Source of the DNA: Oscillospiraceae bacterium
GTDB taxonomy: Bacteria; Bacillota; Clostridia; Oscillospirales; Ruminococcaceae
Assembly (NCBI GenBank): GCA_031266415.1
Contig: JAISBB010000001.1
Span: forward strand, 157,556 to 221,555
Direction of reading: 5' to 3'
Length of the DNA stretch: 64,000 nt
A model generated the notes under the pieces. The model saw only the letters and a list, made by a program, of their open reading frames with translations, was not told where the DNA came from and did not search any database. This document shows, piece after piece, positions 8,068 to 18,024 of this stretch (positions within the stretch are counted from its first letter, which is position 1; each line of letters begins with the position of its first letter). A program made the translations under genes and the position numbers.

Positions 8068-11000
8068 TTAAATTCCTTGCATTTGTATTAACACTAGGTG
8101 TTCATTAACATTAACGTTCTTTTCTATTTGTTTTTCCGAAAGTTGCGAGTTAAATTCCAAAACCAATACCTCTTGCATCAGTTTTGTTTTGTATTCTTCT
8201 AACACCGAATTTATTAATTCATTTTCTGCACTAATTCCCAATTTAATTCTTTGGTCAATTCTAAAATTTGCTTCTTTTCTAGCAACCTGACAATTCCGTA
8301 ATAATTCCCTATATATACCTTCCCTTTTAAGTGCTTCTGAAATTCGCGTATCAATGGAAACTGCTAGCTCTCTCTCTCGCACCAAATGCACTCCTTCTTT
8401 TGGTTCATAAACTATTTCAAAGAGTGCAGCTGGAAGTGCATTAAACTGCGCTAAACTTACTACTTGCCCACACTCAACTAAATTTAATAAAGGCATCATT
8501 TCTTCTGCCGGCAACTCTTCAAACGCTTTTTTAAATGCGGCCAAATCTTCTTTAAGTTTTGCGCCTGCCTCTTTAAAATTGATTTTCAAGTGCTTTTGAA
8601 TAAGCTTCACATCATTTTCTAAAAATTCAATTTCTTTAACATTTATTTCATCCATTATAATTTTCTGAGCATCTATCAAAACACTTTGCAAATCTTTTGA
8701 AATCACCACACTCAATTTAGCAATCGGCTGTTTTATTTTAAGTTGCATTTCATTTCGCGCCTTCAGCGAAAGTGCAACTATTTGCCGAATTAATCGCATT
8801 TCTTTCAAAATTCGTTGTTCTTTTTGAGAAAGATCCTTCTTTTTTTCAAATTCATTAAAATGGATCGAAAACTCTGAATTTGGCTCTACCCGACGCACCA
8901 AGTTTTGCCAAATGAATTCACACATAAATGGAATTACAGGGGCCATCGCAACTGTTAAACGCTTAATAGCACTGTAAAGCGCAACGAAAGCTGCTTTTTC
9001 ACTCTGCCAAAATCGCTTTCTGTTAATTCTCACATACCAATTCGAAATATCATCAACACACTGCTCAAATTCAACTATTACCCCTTGTGAATTGTAGCTT
9101 TCATAAGATTCCTTTGCCTTTAAAATAAATATATTTACCCGTGAAGTTAGCCACTCATCTACTTTATTACTAACGCAACTACTAACAGCGGCCTCATTTA
9201 AAAATTCCGCCTTTTCAAGAGCCGCGTAAGTTTCAAAAAACACATAAATATTCCAAAAATTCAAACATTTCCTTCTAATTTCTTCGCCTAAATTAAACCC
9301 AAATCTCACATCATTTGAAATCCCTGTTCCGGCATAAAGGTACCTAATCACATCTGCACCCAATTTTTCAGCAGCCTCGTCAAACCGAATCATGTGCCCC
9401 GTTTTAGAGAATTTCGAACCATCTTCAGAAACAACACTTGCATAAGCCATAACACGTTCATAGGGAGGTTCACCGGTTAGCGTTACACTCATAAATAACA
9501 TCGAGTAGAACCAAAGCCGAACCTGTTCGTTCATTTCGGTAATCCACTCAATTGGGAAATATTGGCTCCATTTTTGCTTATCTTCAAAATACCAAAGCGT
9601 AGAAAACGGTACAATTCCAGCATCTAACCAAACATCACCAACTTCAGGAATTCGGCTGACTTGTTCCCCACATTCTGAGCAGCAAATCTTAATATTGTCA
9701 ATCCAGGGACGGTGAAGATGCGGTAACTTATTAACATCAGTAGCACCAAAAGAAATTAAATCTTCTTTTGAACCAACAACAGTTACCTTCCCGCATTTTT
9801 CACAAACATAAATCGGAAGTGGTAACCCATAAAATCGTTTGCGCGAAATATTCCAATCTCCCATGTTTTGCAACCAATCTTCCATTCGCTTCCCAATATA
9901 TTCTGGTTCCCAGCGAATTTTTTGATTTGCTTGCAGTAAAAGAGGTTTAATTCCCGTTGTTTCTATAAACCATTCTTCAACTAACCTAAACAATACTTCT
10001 GTTTTGCACCGCCAACAAACTGGGTAACTATGCGTAACTGGCAGCTTTTTAAATAATTTCCCCCCCGCTTCAAGTTTTTCAAAAACAAGTGATACAACCT
10101 CAGCAGCACTTTTGCCACTCAAAAATCCATAGTTTTCATAAAATATACCACTTTCATCAACCGGGCAAATCTCTTTAAACCCAAGTGGTTTGCAAAGTTC
10201 AAAATCTTCCTTACCACAGCCAGGTGCAATATGAACAATTCCACTGCCTTCTTCTGGTGAAACCTCATTCCAGGCCAAAATTTTGTGTTTCACCCCCACC
10301 TGAACTGGCAATTCAGGGAAAAAAGTTTCATATTCAAGTCCAATTAAATCTTCACCTTTAAGCCTTCCCAATACTTCGCGCTCACCATCAACGTACACCA
10401 TTGCATTTTTGCAAAGAACCAAAGGCTTTTGGTAGCCCCCAATTTTTACAATTAAATATTCCAAATTGGGGTTCACAGCAATAGCTTGGTTTGCAGCAAG
10501 AGTCCAGGGTGTTGTTGTCCACACCACAATCTCAAAGTCACGCTCTAAAACAGGTAATCTCGCAAACACTGAAATGTGCTCCAGTAATTTATGCGAACCT
10601 GTCATCTCATGCTCTGAAAGTGAGGTACCACAACGCGGGCACCAAGCCATTGGCCTGCTTGCTTTTTTCAGCCACCCTTTTTCAAAACACACCTTAAGAA
10701 AATGCCAAATCCCAATTATATTTTGATCTGTGTTAGTATAATATGAATTGTCCCAATCCATCCACTGCCCAAGTCTTTTAGATTGCTTCGTAATTATATC
10801 TGCATATTTATTAACACGTGCCATACACTTATCAGTAAAATCTGCAAGACCAAAAGCCTCAATGTCACGCTTGCTTTTAAAACCCAACTCTTTTTCAACT
10901 TCAACCTCAACCCAAAGCCCTTGCGCATCGAAACCATTTCTGTAATGAGAAGTACATCCATTCATAATTTTGTAACGGATAAAAAGATCTTTTAGTGTTC

Positions 11001-11187
11001 GCCCCCACGCATGATGAACTCCCATTGGGTTATTAGCCGTTACCGGGCCATCTAAAAATCTAAAAACCTTCCCATTTTTATTCTTTTCCACTAATTTTTT
11101 AAAGCAATCTGTCTCCTCCCAAAACTTCAAAATATCGTGCTCCATTTGAATAAAATCCAACTTCCCCAAATCCAACGTAAAATTCAC
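8068..11187 (-). CDS. ileS: Isoleucyl-tRNA synthetase (long, eukaryotic-like type)
   Basis: This class I synthetase charges tRNA-Ile with isoleucine and hydrolyses mischarged valine. The HIGH-type signature reads MGVHHAWGRT near residue 56 and the KMSKS-type signature SKFSKTG lies near residue 600. An editing domain lies between them, including TTPWTLAANQAIAV, and zinc-ligand-like Cys pairs occur (CPRCG near residue 183; CCSECG). At 1039 residues and with the opening DGPVTANNPMG it belongs to the long eukaryotic/archaeal-like group rather than the short bacterial type. That group is often naturally mupirocin-tolerant, which is an inference here. A GTG start overlaps the mutS stop as GTGA. Confidence 0.94.
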   Translation of the reverse strand: MNFTLDLGKLDFIQMEHDILKFWEETDCFKKLVEKNKNGKVFRFLDGPVTANNPMGVHHAWGRTLKDLFIRYKIMNGCTSHYRNGFDAQGLWVEVEVEKELGFKSKRDIEAFGLADFTDKCMARVNKYADIITKQSKRLGQWMDWDNSYYTNTDQNIIGIWHFLKVCFEKGWLKKASRPMAWCPRCGTSLSEHEMTGSHKLLEHISVFARLPVLERDFEIVVWTTTPWTLAANQAIAVNPNLEYLIVKIGGYQKPLVLCKNAMVYVDGEREVLGRLKGEDLIGLEYETFFPELPVQVGVKHKILAWNEVSPEEGSGIVHIAPGCGKEDFELCKPLGFKEICPVDESGIFYENYGFLSGKSAAEVVSLVFEKLEAGGKLFKKLPVTHSYPVCWRCKTEVLFRLVEEWFIETTGIKPLLLQANQKIRWEPEYIGKRMEDWLQNMGDWNISRKRFYGLPLPIYVCEKCGKVTVVGSKEDLISFGATDVNKLPHLHRPWIDNIKICCSECGEQVSRIPEVGDVWLDAGIVPFSTLWYFEDKQKWSQYFPIEWITEMNEQVRLWFYSMLFMSVTLTGEPPYERVMAYASVVSEDGSKFSKTGHMIRFDEAAEKLGADVIRYLYAGTGISNDVRFGFNLGEEIRRKCLNFWNIYVFFETYAALEKAEFLNEAAVSSCVSNKVDEWLTSRVNIFILKAKESYESYNSQGVIVEFEQCVDDISNWYVRINRKRFWQSEKAAFVALYSAIKRLTVAMAPVIPFMCEFIWQNLVRRVEPNSEFSIHFNEFEKKKDLSQKEQRILKEMRLIRQIVALSLKARNEMQLKIKQPIAKLSVVISKDLQSVLIDAQKIIMDEINVKEIEFLENDVKLIQKHLKINFKEAGAKLKEDLAAFKKAFEELPAEEMMPLLNLVECGQVVSLAQFNALPAALFEIVYEPKEGVHLVRERELAVSIDTRISEALKREGIYRELLRNCQVARKEANFRIDQRIKLGISAENELINSVLEEYKTKLMQEVLVLEFNSQLSEKQIEKNVNVNEHLVLIQMQGI

Positions 11188-13841
11188 CTCTTTTTCACAT
11201 CCTCATAAACATTCTTCAATTCAATTAAAGCATTCATTGCTTCAATTGGGGAGAGTACGTTCACATCTATTCCCTCAATAAATTTACTAACATCACCTAA
11301 ATCTTGCTGTTTTTTGCCGATATCTTTTTTTTCACCAGATTCGCGATTAATATGTTTACATTCCAATTCATTAAGGATTTCAAATGCTCTATTAATAATT
11401 CGCTCTGGCAATTTAGAAAATTTTGAAACTTCAATGCCGTAACTTTTATTAGCTGCTCCTTTAATAATTCGTTTTAAAAATACAATATCATTTTCTCTTT
11501 TTTTAACCGCAATATTGTAGTTTTTTACACCATTAAAATCCATTTCAATATCCGTTATTTCGTGATAGTGAGTTGCAAATAAAGTTTTTGCTCCACAAGC
11601 ATCTTTATCTAAAATATATTCTAAAATAGACCTGGCAATACTCATTCCATCATAAGTTGACGTTCCACGTCCAATTTCGTCTAAAACAACTAAACTTTTC
11701 GTTGTTGCATTATTTAAAATATAAGCAACTTCACTCATTTCCACCATAAATGTGGATTGCCCAGATACAATATCATCACTTGCTCCAATTCTAGTAAAAA
11801 CACCATCAACAACTCCAATTTCCGCCTTTGACGCGGGAACAAAACACCCAATTTGTGCCATAATAACAATCAATGCAATTTGCTTCATATAAGTTGATTT
11901 TCCTGCCATGTTGGGTCCAGTTATAATTGCAACCTGATTTACATCATCATCTAAAATACAATCATTGGCAACAAATCCCCCGCTAAAAAGCAATGCCTCC
12001 ACCATTGGGTGGCGGCCATCTTTAATTTCCAACTTGCTTTCAAAAGTTACAATTGGCTTGGTGTATCTGTTTGCAACCGCAACGTTCGCAAAAGAGCACC
12101 ACACATCTAGTTCAGCTAAAAGGGTTGCTGTCCTGCCAATTCTTGCCGTTTGGTCAGCAATTCTTTTCACAAGAAGATCAAAAACCTGACTTTCAAGCTT
12201 ACAAAGTTTTTCATTCGCAGTAAGAATTTTTTCTTCAAGTTCTTTCAAAGACTGAGTAAAATAACGTTCGCAATTTGCTAAAGTCTGCTTTCTTACATAA
12301 TGTTCCGGGACCAAAGAAATGTTTAGTTTAGAAACCTCTATATAATATCCAAATACTCTATTAAACCCAATTTTAAGTGTTTTTATTCCTGTATTTTTCC
12401 GCTCTTCACATTCCATTTTTGCAAGGTAATTTTTCGAATTTTTCAATAAATCTCTTAATTCATCAATTGATTTATTGTGGCCATCTTTAATCACACCGGC
12501 ATCCTTAATAAACGTTGGCGGTTCTTCAAAAATAATTTCGTCTATAAGAGTTCTAATATCTTCCAATATATCTAATTTACTGCACAATCCCTTCAACCCT
12601 GCTGAATCAAAAGATTTTAATAATTCCTTAATTGCGGGAAGTTTTCTCAATGTAAATTCAAGATTTCTTAGTTCTCTTGGATTTGTATTTCCAAACACTA
12701 TTTTTGTTAAAATCCGCTCGATATCAAAAATGCATGAAAATGCATCTGTTAAATCCAATAAAATTGTTGGATTTTTAATTAGTTCTTCAACTGCACTTAA
12801 TCTTTTGTTAATAAGAGCCACATTCACAAGCGGACGCACCAAATATTTTCTAAGCAAACGTTTCCCCATTGCCGTTTTTGTTTTATCTAAAACACCAAGC
12901 AATGACCCTCGCTTTCCTTTTGTGTGAGAATTTTCCAAGATATCTAAATTCTTCTGCGACTGTGCATCAAAACTAATAAATTGCGATTCGTTATAGAAAT
13001 TTATACTAGAAAAACGTTGCAGCCCGTGCTTTTGATTTTCGTAAAGGTAGCCCATTAATGTTCCAAGCGCAACAACTCCTGGAGAAATCTTCTTTATTCC
13101 CAAATTTTCAAGATTTGGTTGCTTAAAATGTTCCAGTAATTTGTTTACTGCCACACTTTCTTCAAACAAATCACCAGCTAAAACATTTACCGCAATCATC
13201 AGCTTTTCTTTAAAAAAACTCATCACAAATCCAAGTTTTTTAATATTTACTGTAACCAAAACTTCTTTTGGCAAAAATCGCGCAAGTTCGTTAACAATTT
13301 TATATCCAATGTTTTCTTCTTGCAAATCTGTAGCAAAAAGTTCACCCGTTGAGCTATCTGCAAAACAAACCCCCGCGACATTTGTTTCTTCACTATAATT
13401 CAAACAACATATATAATTGTTTTCATCTTCTTTTAATATGCTGTTTTCAATTATTGTTCCGGGAGTGATAACGCGCACCACATCTCTTTTAACAAGTCCT
13501 TTCGCATCTGTAACATTTTCAACTTGTTCACAAATTGCCACTTTATATCCTTTGCCAACCAACTTGGCAACATAACCTTCATATGCATGTATTGGGACCC
13601 CACACATTGGAGCTTTTTTATCTTTCCCGCATTCTTTTTTCGTTAAAGTAAGTTCCAATTCCTTAGAACACAAGATAGCATCCTCAAAAAACATTTCATA
13701 AAAATCGCCTAATCTGAAAAATAAAATGTGATCCTGGTGATTGTTTTTTATATTAAAATATTGCTGCATCATTGGTGAAAGCATTTCCATATCCGTGTTC
13801 CACAACCTCCAATCTTCAAAGGCCATTACTTTAAGTTTCAT
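11184..13841 (-). CDS. mutS: DNA mismatch repair protein MutS
   Basis: MutS recognises mismatches and starts repair as an ATPase dimer. The N-terminal mismatch-binding domain has LFFRLGDFYEMFFEDA with the Phe-X-Glu motif. The ATPase domain has Walker A GPNMAGKST, the segment GASDDIVSGQSTFMVEMSE, Walker B VVLDEIGRGTSTYDG and FATHYHE. At 885 residues it is full length. The upstream ATG at 13841 precedes a GGAGG; the family N-terminus (PMMQQYFNIK) suggests the ATG at 13790 may be the true start. It heads the mutS-ileS-lgt-nth run. Confidence 0.95.
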   Translation of the reverse strand: MKLKVMAFEDWRLWNTDMEMLSPMMQQYFNIKNNHQDHILFFRLGDFYEMFFEDAILCSKELELTLTKKECGKDKKAPMCGVPIHAYEGYVAKLVGKGYKVAICEQVENVTDAKGLVKRDVVRVITPGTIIENSILKEDENNYICCLNYSEETNVAGVCFADSSTGELFATDLQEENIGYKIVNELARFLPKEVLVTVNIKKLGFVMSFFKEKLMIAVNVLAGDLFEESVAVNKLLEHFKQPNLENLGIKKISPGVVALGTLMGYLYENQKHGLQRFSSINFYNESQFISFDAQSQKNLDILENSHTKGKRGSLLGVLDKTKTAMGKRLLRKYLVRPLVNVALINKRLSAVEELIKNPTILLDLTDAFSCIFDIERILTKIVFGNTNPRELRNLEFTLRKLPAIKELLKSFDSAGLKGLCSKLDILEDIRTLIDEIIFEEPPTFIKDAGVIKDGHNKSIDELRDLLKNSKNYLAKMECEERKNTGIKTLKIGFNRVFGYYIEVSKLNISLVPEHYVRKQTLANCERYFTQSLKELEEKILTANEKLCKLESQVFDLLVKRIADQTARIGRTATLLAELDVWCSFANVAVANRYTKPIVTFESKLEIKDGRHPMVEALLFSGGFVANDCILDDDVNQVAIITGPNMAGKSTYMKQIALIVIMAQIGCFVPASKAEIGVVDGVFTRIGASDDIVSGQSTFMVEMSEVAYILNNATTKSLVVLDEIGRGTSTYDGMSIARSILEYILDKDACGAKTLFATHYHEITDIEMDFNGVKNYNIAVKKRENDIVFLKRIIKGAANKSYGIEVSKFSKLPERIINRAFEILNELECKHINRESGEKKDIGKKQQDLGDVSKFIEGIDVNVLSPIEAMNALIELKNVYEDVKKR

Positions 13842-14033
13842 AAATTAATTGGTAAACAAGCATTCACCATTTCCATTAATCAATTCCTCAATAAAAGTAA
13901 GATCAAAAATCTAAATTTCTACAATCATAAAACATCAATTCGCGCACTCTACACGCTATGTTAGCTCTAGTCAAAAAACTTTTAAAAAATACAGAAGCGC
14001 GTTAAAGAACAAACTACTGCATGGCTTAGGTTA

Positions 14034-14456
14034 TCAACCACCACCACAACCGCCGCAGCCACCATAACCACAACCACCGCATGAAGAATGGCAAGAAGCA
14101 ACATCAACTAAATCTGGATTCGCACCCTTTATAACTTCAATCAAAATATAATTCATGCTATCGATTAATTTATCTATTTCTGCCTTCGCTGCCACAAAAG
14201 TTGCCATTTTCGAATCAATCGTTATTTCATCATAAAGCGTTTTTAGCTCCGAACTTAATTTGGTTGCATTTTTTGAATTCCCGCTGCCATTTGCCAATTC
14301 CACATCAAGGGCTTTTTTCACTGCATTAAGTTTTGCAATTTTTTCTTGAAATAGCTCACTTAACTTAACCTCCGTTTGCGCTTTTCTGTACCTTAATACC
14401 ACATCATCTTTTTGTAATTTTTTAGTAAGTTCTTTAAATGAATCAAGAAACTCCAT
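14034..14456 (-). CDS. ricA: RicA/YmcA-like protein (YlbF family) with Cys/Gly-rich tail
   Basis: The 140 residues form a helical YlbF/YmcA-type domain (VVLRYRKAQTEVKLSELFQE near residues 20-40 and a second helix LIDSMNYILIEVI near 95). In Bacillus subtilis, RicA acts with RicF and RicT in a complex that carries Fe-S clusters and affects mRNA processing and development. Position supports the call: it lies between miaB and mutS, as ymcA does in Bacillus. The C-terminus is unusual, with CHSSC followed by repeated GGCG units and five Cys in about 20 residues. The Cys cluster fits metal or Fe-S binding. Confidence 0.72.
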   Translation of the reverse strand: MEFLDSFKELTKKLQKDDVVLRYRKAQTEVKLSELFQEKIAKLNAVKKALDVELANGSGNSKNATKLSSELKTLYDEITIDSKMATFVAAKAEIDKLIDSMNYILIEVIKGANPDLVDVASCHSSCGGCGYGGCGGCGGG

Positions 14457-14482
14457 TCTATTTCAAACCTTTCCTCTCAACA

Positions 14483-15883
14483 TTAAATTTTAACACCAAT
14501 CAAATTCCGCCTGGTTGCTGTTTCAATTACAATCGTCACAAACTCACCAAGTAAAGCCTCTGTTCCGGCAAATTCCACTCCAAGCCCTCCGTCACATTTG
14601 CCCCAAAGTGTAAACTTCCCACTACTTTCTGTCACTTGCTCTGGAAGAACAACCTTTTTTTCACCAATCCGTTTGGAATTTTGCTCATCATATACTTCAT
14701 TTTGAATACTCAGTAACTGTTTAAACCACACTTTTTTCTCAGCCCTCGGCACAATATCTGGCATCTGTGCTGCCCGAGTTCCCTCTCTTGGCGAGTAAAT
14801 AAAAGTGAACAGTTGGTCAAATTTCACACGTTTAATCAATTCCAAAGTTTCGAGGAAGTCTTCTTCTGTTTCACCTGGAAACCCTGCAATTATGTCACTG
14901 CCAATTGTTACCCCTGGAATTTGCTCTCTAATGTGTGCAATTAATTCCAAATATTCTTCACTTGTGTACCCCCGATTCATAAGTTTTAACACTTTATTAC
15001 TGCCACTTTGAACCGGCAAATGAAATTGCTTGCAAATTTTTTTACTTTGCGCAACTACAGCAACAAGCTCACTTGAACAATCTTTGGGGTGCGAAGTAAG
15101 AAACCGCACCCTAAACTCACCCGGTAACTTATTAATTGCCAAAAGCAACTTTGCAAAATTAATTTGTGATGGTAATCCTTTCCCATAAGAGTTAACATTT
15201 TGCCCAAGTAATAAAATCTCTTTAAAACCTTCCTGAAGCCCTTTTTTTACCTCTGCAATCACATTTTCTGGTACGCGACTGCGCTCTTTTCCACGCACAT
15301 ACGGAACAACACAATAACTGCAAAAATTATCACACCCGTACATAACAGGAACAAGGCACCGAATATTTAAACCACGTTTAATTGGCAATTTTTCAACAAT
15401 TTCGTCAGTTGCTTGAGTTACAATTACCCTTTTTCGTTCAAGCAAAACCTCTTTCAAAAATTCTGGAAGTTGATGAATTAAATTTGTGCCAAAAATTAAA
15501 TCTAAAAACGGGAATCGCACACCAAGCTGTTCTGCAATTCCTTTTTGCTGCACCATGCAACCACAAACCCCAATAATCACATTCTTACTCTGTTTCAAAT
15601 CTTTTAAAGCACCAATGTGGCTCCAAACTCTCTCATTTGCAGTATGGCGTACCCCACAAGTGTTGAAGATTATGAAATCACTGTTTTCCATATTTAAAGT
15701 ATGGGTTAGCCCTAACAACTCAAAAACGCCACAAATCCGCTCTGAATCTGAAACATTTTGCTGGCAACCATAAGAGTGAACAAAATAACTTAATTCACCT
15801 TTTTCTTGTACATAATCCCGTATTTCATCTATAGAGTTTGCATTTTGATTAAAATCAAACCTCACATTGCCCAATAAATTCAA
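14483..15883 (-). CDS. miaB: tRNA-2-methylthio-N6-isopentenyladenosine synthase MiaB
   Basis: MiaB is a radical SAM methylthiotransferase that adds the methylthio group to i6A37 of tRNAs. The N-terminal UPF0004 domain has SYGCQQNVSDSE, FNTCGVRH and GVCGCM, ligating one [4Fe-4S] cluster. The radical SAM motif CDNFCSYC is near residue 193, and a C-terminal TRAM-like domain ends the 466 residues. LLGQNVNSYG and SDIIAGFPGETEEDF are typical. It lies 26 bp upstream of the ricA-like gene. Confidence 0.95.
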   Translation of the reverse strand: MNLLGNVRFDFNQNANSIDEIRDYVQEKGELSYFVHSYGCQQNVSDSERICGVFELLGLTHTLNMENSDFIIFNTCGVRHTANERVWSHIGALKDLKQSKNVIIGVCGCMVQQKGIAEQLGVRFPFLDLIFGTNLIHQLPEFLKEVLLERKRVIVTQATDEIVEKLPIKRGLNIRCLVPVMYGCDNFCSYCVVPYVRGKERSRVPENVIAEVKKGLQEGFKEILLLGQNVNSYGKGLPSQINFAKLLLAINKLPGEFRVRFLTSHPKDCSSELVAVVAQSKKICKQFHLPVQSGSNKVLKLMNRGYTSEEYLELIAHIREQIPGVTIGSDIIAGFPGETEEDFLETLELIKRVKFDQLFTFIYSPREGTRAAQMPDIVPRAEKKVWFKQLLSIQNEVYDEQNSKRIGEKKVVLPEQVTESSGKFTLWGKCDGGLGVEFAGTEALLGEFVTIVIETATRRNLIGVKI

Positions 15884-16566
15884 CTCTTTAAACTCGCCTC
15901 CAGATCTTTAACTGCCAGCAATATATATTTTCCATGCTCCTTTTTAAGCGTATATAGCATACTCTTGTCGACCTGTAAATTCCCACGCTCACTTTTAGTC
16001 AGCATTTGCAAGCGGACATAATTAACCGTTAATGTAATTACATTCCCCTTCTTTTTTATGTTTGCAATTTGTGGAACATAACTGCTTCCCTGAGCTGCCA
16101 ACTGCACGTAATAAACTGCTTCCTCTGACCTATATGTACAATAAAATCCCGAGAGATCACGCAGATTTTGGTGCACAAGTTTACGTTTTGTGCCAAAAAT
16201 CTCGCTTAAACTTATTTCAAAATCGCTCTGTGGAATAATATACTCACCTTCATCATTTTTTGCATATTTTTTCTCTCCGTTCACAAAAATATTATTAAGT
16301 GCGATTTCTAATAGTAAGTCGTTACTCAATTTCGAATCCTCAGCAAACTGCGGTGGATCACACAACAAAACAGGCATAATAAATTGTGTTAAACGCTCTT
16401 TTGCGCGCTCTGTTCCCCAAATATATTTAAATATGCCAAAAACCCAACCAACGACCGTAAAAAGCCCCACTAATATAAAAAATGCAACAATAAAACCTGT
16501 CCAAAGATTTTTTTTATTTGTTTTACTTAACTGCTCTTTAAAATCCATTGCAAACCCACATTTCAT
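15880..16566 (-). CDS. Single-pass membrane protein of unknown function
   Basis: About 228 residues. A basic N-terminus is followed by one strong transmembrane segment (FIVAFFILVGLFTVVGWVF, residues 25-43) and an extracytoplasmic domain with mixed alpha/beta character (SGFYCTYRSEEAVYYVQLAA, VITLTVNYVRLQMLT). The ATG overlaps the aroE stop as ATGA; a second ATG six codons later is also possible. It overlaps miaB by 4 nt, so it is embedded in the aroE-miaB operon. I do not recognise the family. Confidence 0.75.
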   Translation of the reverse strand: MKCGFAMDFKEQLSKTNKKNLWTGFIVAFFILVGLFTVVGWVFGIFKYIWGTERAKERLTQFIMPVLLCDPPQFAEDSKLSNDLLLEIALNNIFVNGEKKYAKNDEGEYIIPQSDFEISLSEIFGTKRKLVHQNLRDLSGFYCTYRSEEAVYYVQLAAQGSSYVPQIANIKKKGNVITLTVNYVRLQMLTKSERGNLQVDKSMLYTLKKEHGKYILLAVKDLEASLKS

Positions 16567-17402
16567 AACTTCTGCATTAAGTCATCTATTAATTGCTCAA
16601 TCACACCATCTTCAAAAGATGCCCCATACCACAATTTGTGAGCCATCACAGCCTGCCACACCAACATGGGGAACCCCGAACAACACTTTTTACCATGTTT
16701 TTTTGCCATCTTTATAAGTGCTGTTTCTTTAGGATTGTACACAACATCAAAAACAAAATCTACCTGCTTTAAAACCTCAGTTCCAAAAACAAACGAATCA
16801 TTTCGCGGATATGTTCCAACGGGTGTTGCATTAATCAAAAGCTCAAATTTGCCGTTACCTATGCCATTATTTAAATCACAAACATATATATTCACAAAAT
16901 TGTTCGCGGTTTTTAAGGCTTTCAGCAACTCTTGCAATCTTTGCGAATAAAAATTCCGAACCACTACTGTTACATGCTCTGCACCAGCAACAACAAGCGA
17001 AACAGCAATTGCTCTGGCTGTTGCGCCACAACCAATAACACAAAACCTTTTGACCTTTAATGCCCCCAACTGTTCTAACGATTGCAAAAAACCAAAAACA
17101 TCTGTATTATAACCACACAAATTGCCTTCGTTATTTTTAACTGTATTAATACTCCCCAATAATCGAACATCATCTTCAACTGAAACATGCGCCAAAACCG
17201 CCTGCTTATATGGGATTGTCACATTAAATCCATCTAATGCGTTTAAAGTTTGCCAAACTTGCTTTTTTCCAAAATCTGCGCGAGGGATTTCCAAAATCTC
17301 ATATTTGGCTGGCACACCACTAACGGTAAACAAGTTTTCGTGAACTTTTACTGAAAAAGAATACGACAAATCTTCGCCTATCAAAGCATATTTTTTAAAC
17401 AT
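16563..17402 (-). CDS. aroE: Shikimate dehydrogenase
   Basis: AroE reduces 3-dehydroshikimate to shikimate with NADPH. GFNVTIPYK holds the catalytic Lys and CGYNTDVFGF the catalytic Asp. The nucleotide-binding loop is VIGCGATARAIAVSL, and NATPVGTYP follows. The substrate-binding SxS element is present as SYSFSVKVH, where the common Pro is replaced. Full length at 279 residues. Together with aroB and aroK in this window it shows an active shikimate pathway. Confidence 0.93.
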   Translation of the reverse strand: MFKKYALIGEDLSYSFSVKVHENLFTVSGVPAKYEILEIPRADFGKKQVWQTLNALDGFNVTIPYKQAVLAHVSVEDDVRLLGSINTVKNNEGNLCGYNTDVFGFLQSLEQLGALKVKRFCVIGCGATARAIAVSLVVAGAEHVTVVVRNFYSQRLQELLKALKTANNFVNIYVCDLNNGIGNGKFELLINATPVGTYPRNDSFVFGTEVLKQVDFVFDVVYNPKETALIKMAKKHGKKCCSGFPMLVWQAVMAHKLWYGASFEDGVIEQLIDDLMQKL

Positions 17403-17454
17403 AAACTGCTCCTTATATGCTTTATAAAAAATGTTACAATAAACATTTAAGTAC

Positions 17455-18012
17455 TCACGCCCGTTCCATATATTCCCCCGTTCTTGTATCTATTTTGATC
17501 TTATCTCCTTCATTAATGAACATGGGCACCTTTATTTCCGCACCTGTTTCTAATGTCACAAGCTTTGTTACATTAGTCGCTGTATCCCCTTTAACACCAG
17601 GTTCCGCGTGAGTTACTTCAAGAATAACGAAAAATGGCAATTCAACACCAAATACACTACCTTTAAACGACATTATTTTCATGCCCATATTTTCTTTGGC
17701 AAACTTGAAATTTGCATCCAAAACATCTTTATTTATTGGCACAGTTTCATATGTTTCATTATCCATGAAATAATATAGATTGTCTTTATTATACAAGTAC
17801 TGCATCTCTTTTCTTTCAACAAACGCCTCTTGAAACTTGTCAGAGGGGCTAAACACCCGTTCTAACACCGATCCACTAATCATGTTCCTTATTTTTGTTC
17901 TAACAAATGCCGCACCTTTCCCAGGCTTAACATGTTGAAATTCAATAATTTGGTAAGCACTCCCATCCATTTCAAATGTTACGCCATTCCTAAAATCACC
18001 TGCCGAAACCAT
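17455..18012 (-). CDS. efp: Elongation factor P
   Basis: EF-P relieves ribosomes stalled at proline runs. The 185 residues show the three OB-fold layout: an N-terminal KOW-like domain with the exposed loop VKPGKGAAFVRTKIRN (modifiable Lys in PGKG), a middle domain, and a C-terminal segment ending KIDTRTGEYMERA. The ATG follows AAGGGGG by about 8 nt. It lies between aroK and aroE on the minus strand. Confidence 0.95.
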   Translation of the reverse strand: MVSAGDFRNGVTFEMDGSAYQIIEFQHVKPGKGAAFVRTKIRNMISGSVLERVFSPSDKFQEAFVERKEMQYLYNKDNLYYFMDNETYETVPINKDVLDANFKFAKENMGMKIMSFKGSVFGVELPFFVILEVTHAEPGVKGDTATNVTKLVTLETGAEIKVPMFINEGDKIKIDTRTGEYMERA

Positions 18013-18024
18013 TGCTTTGCCCCC

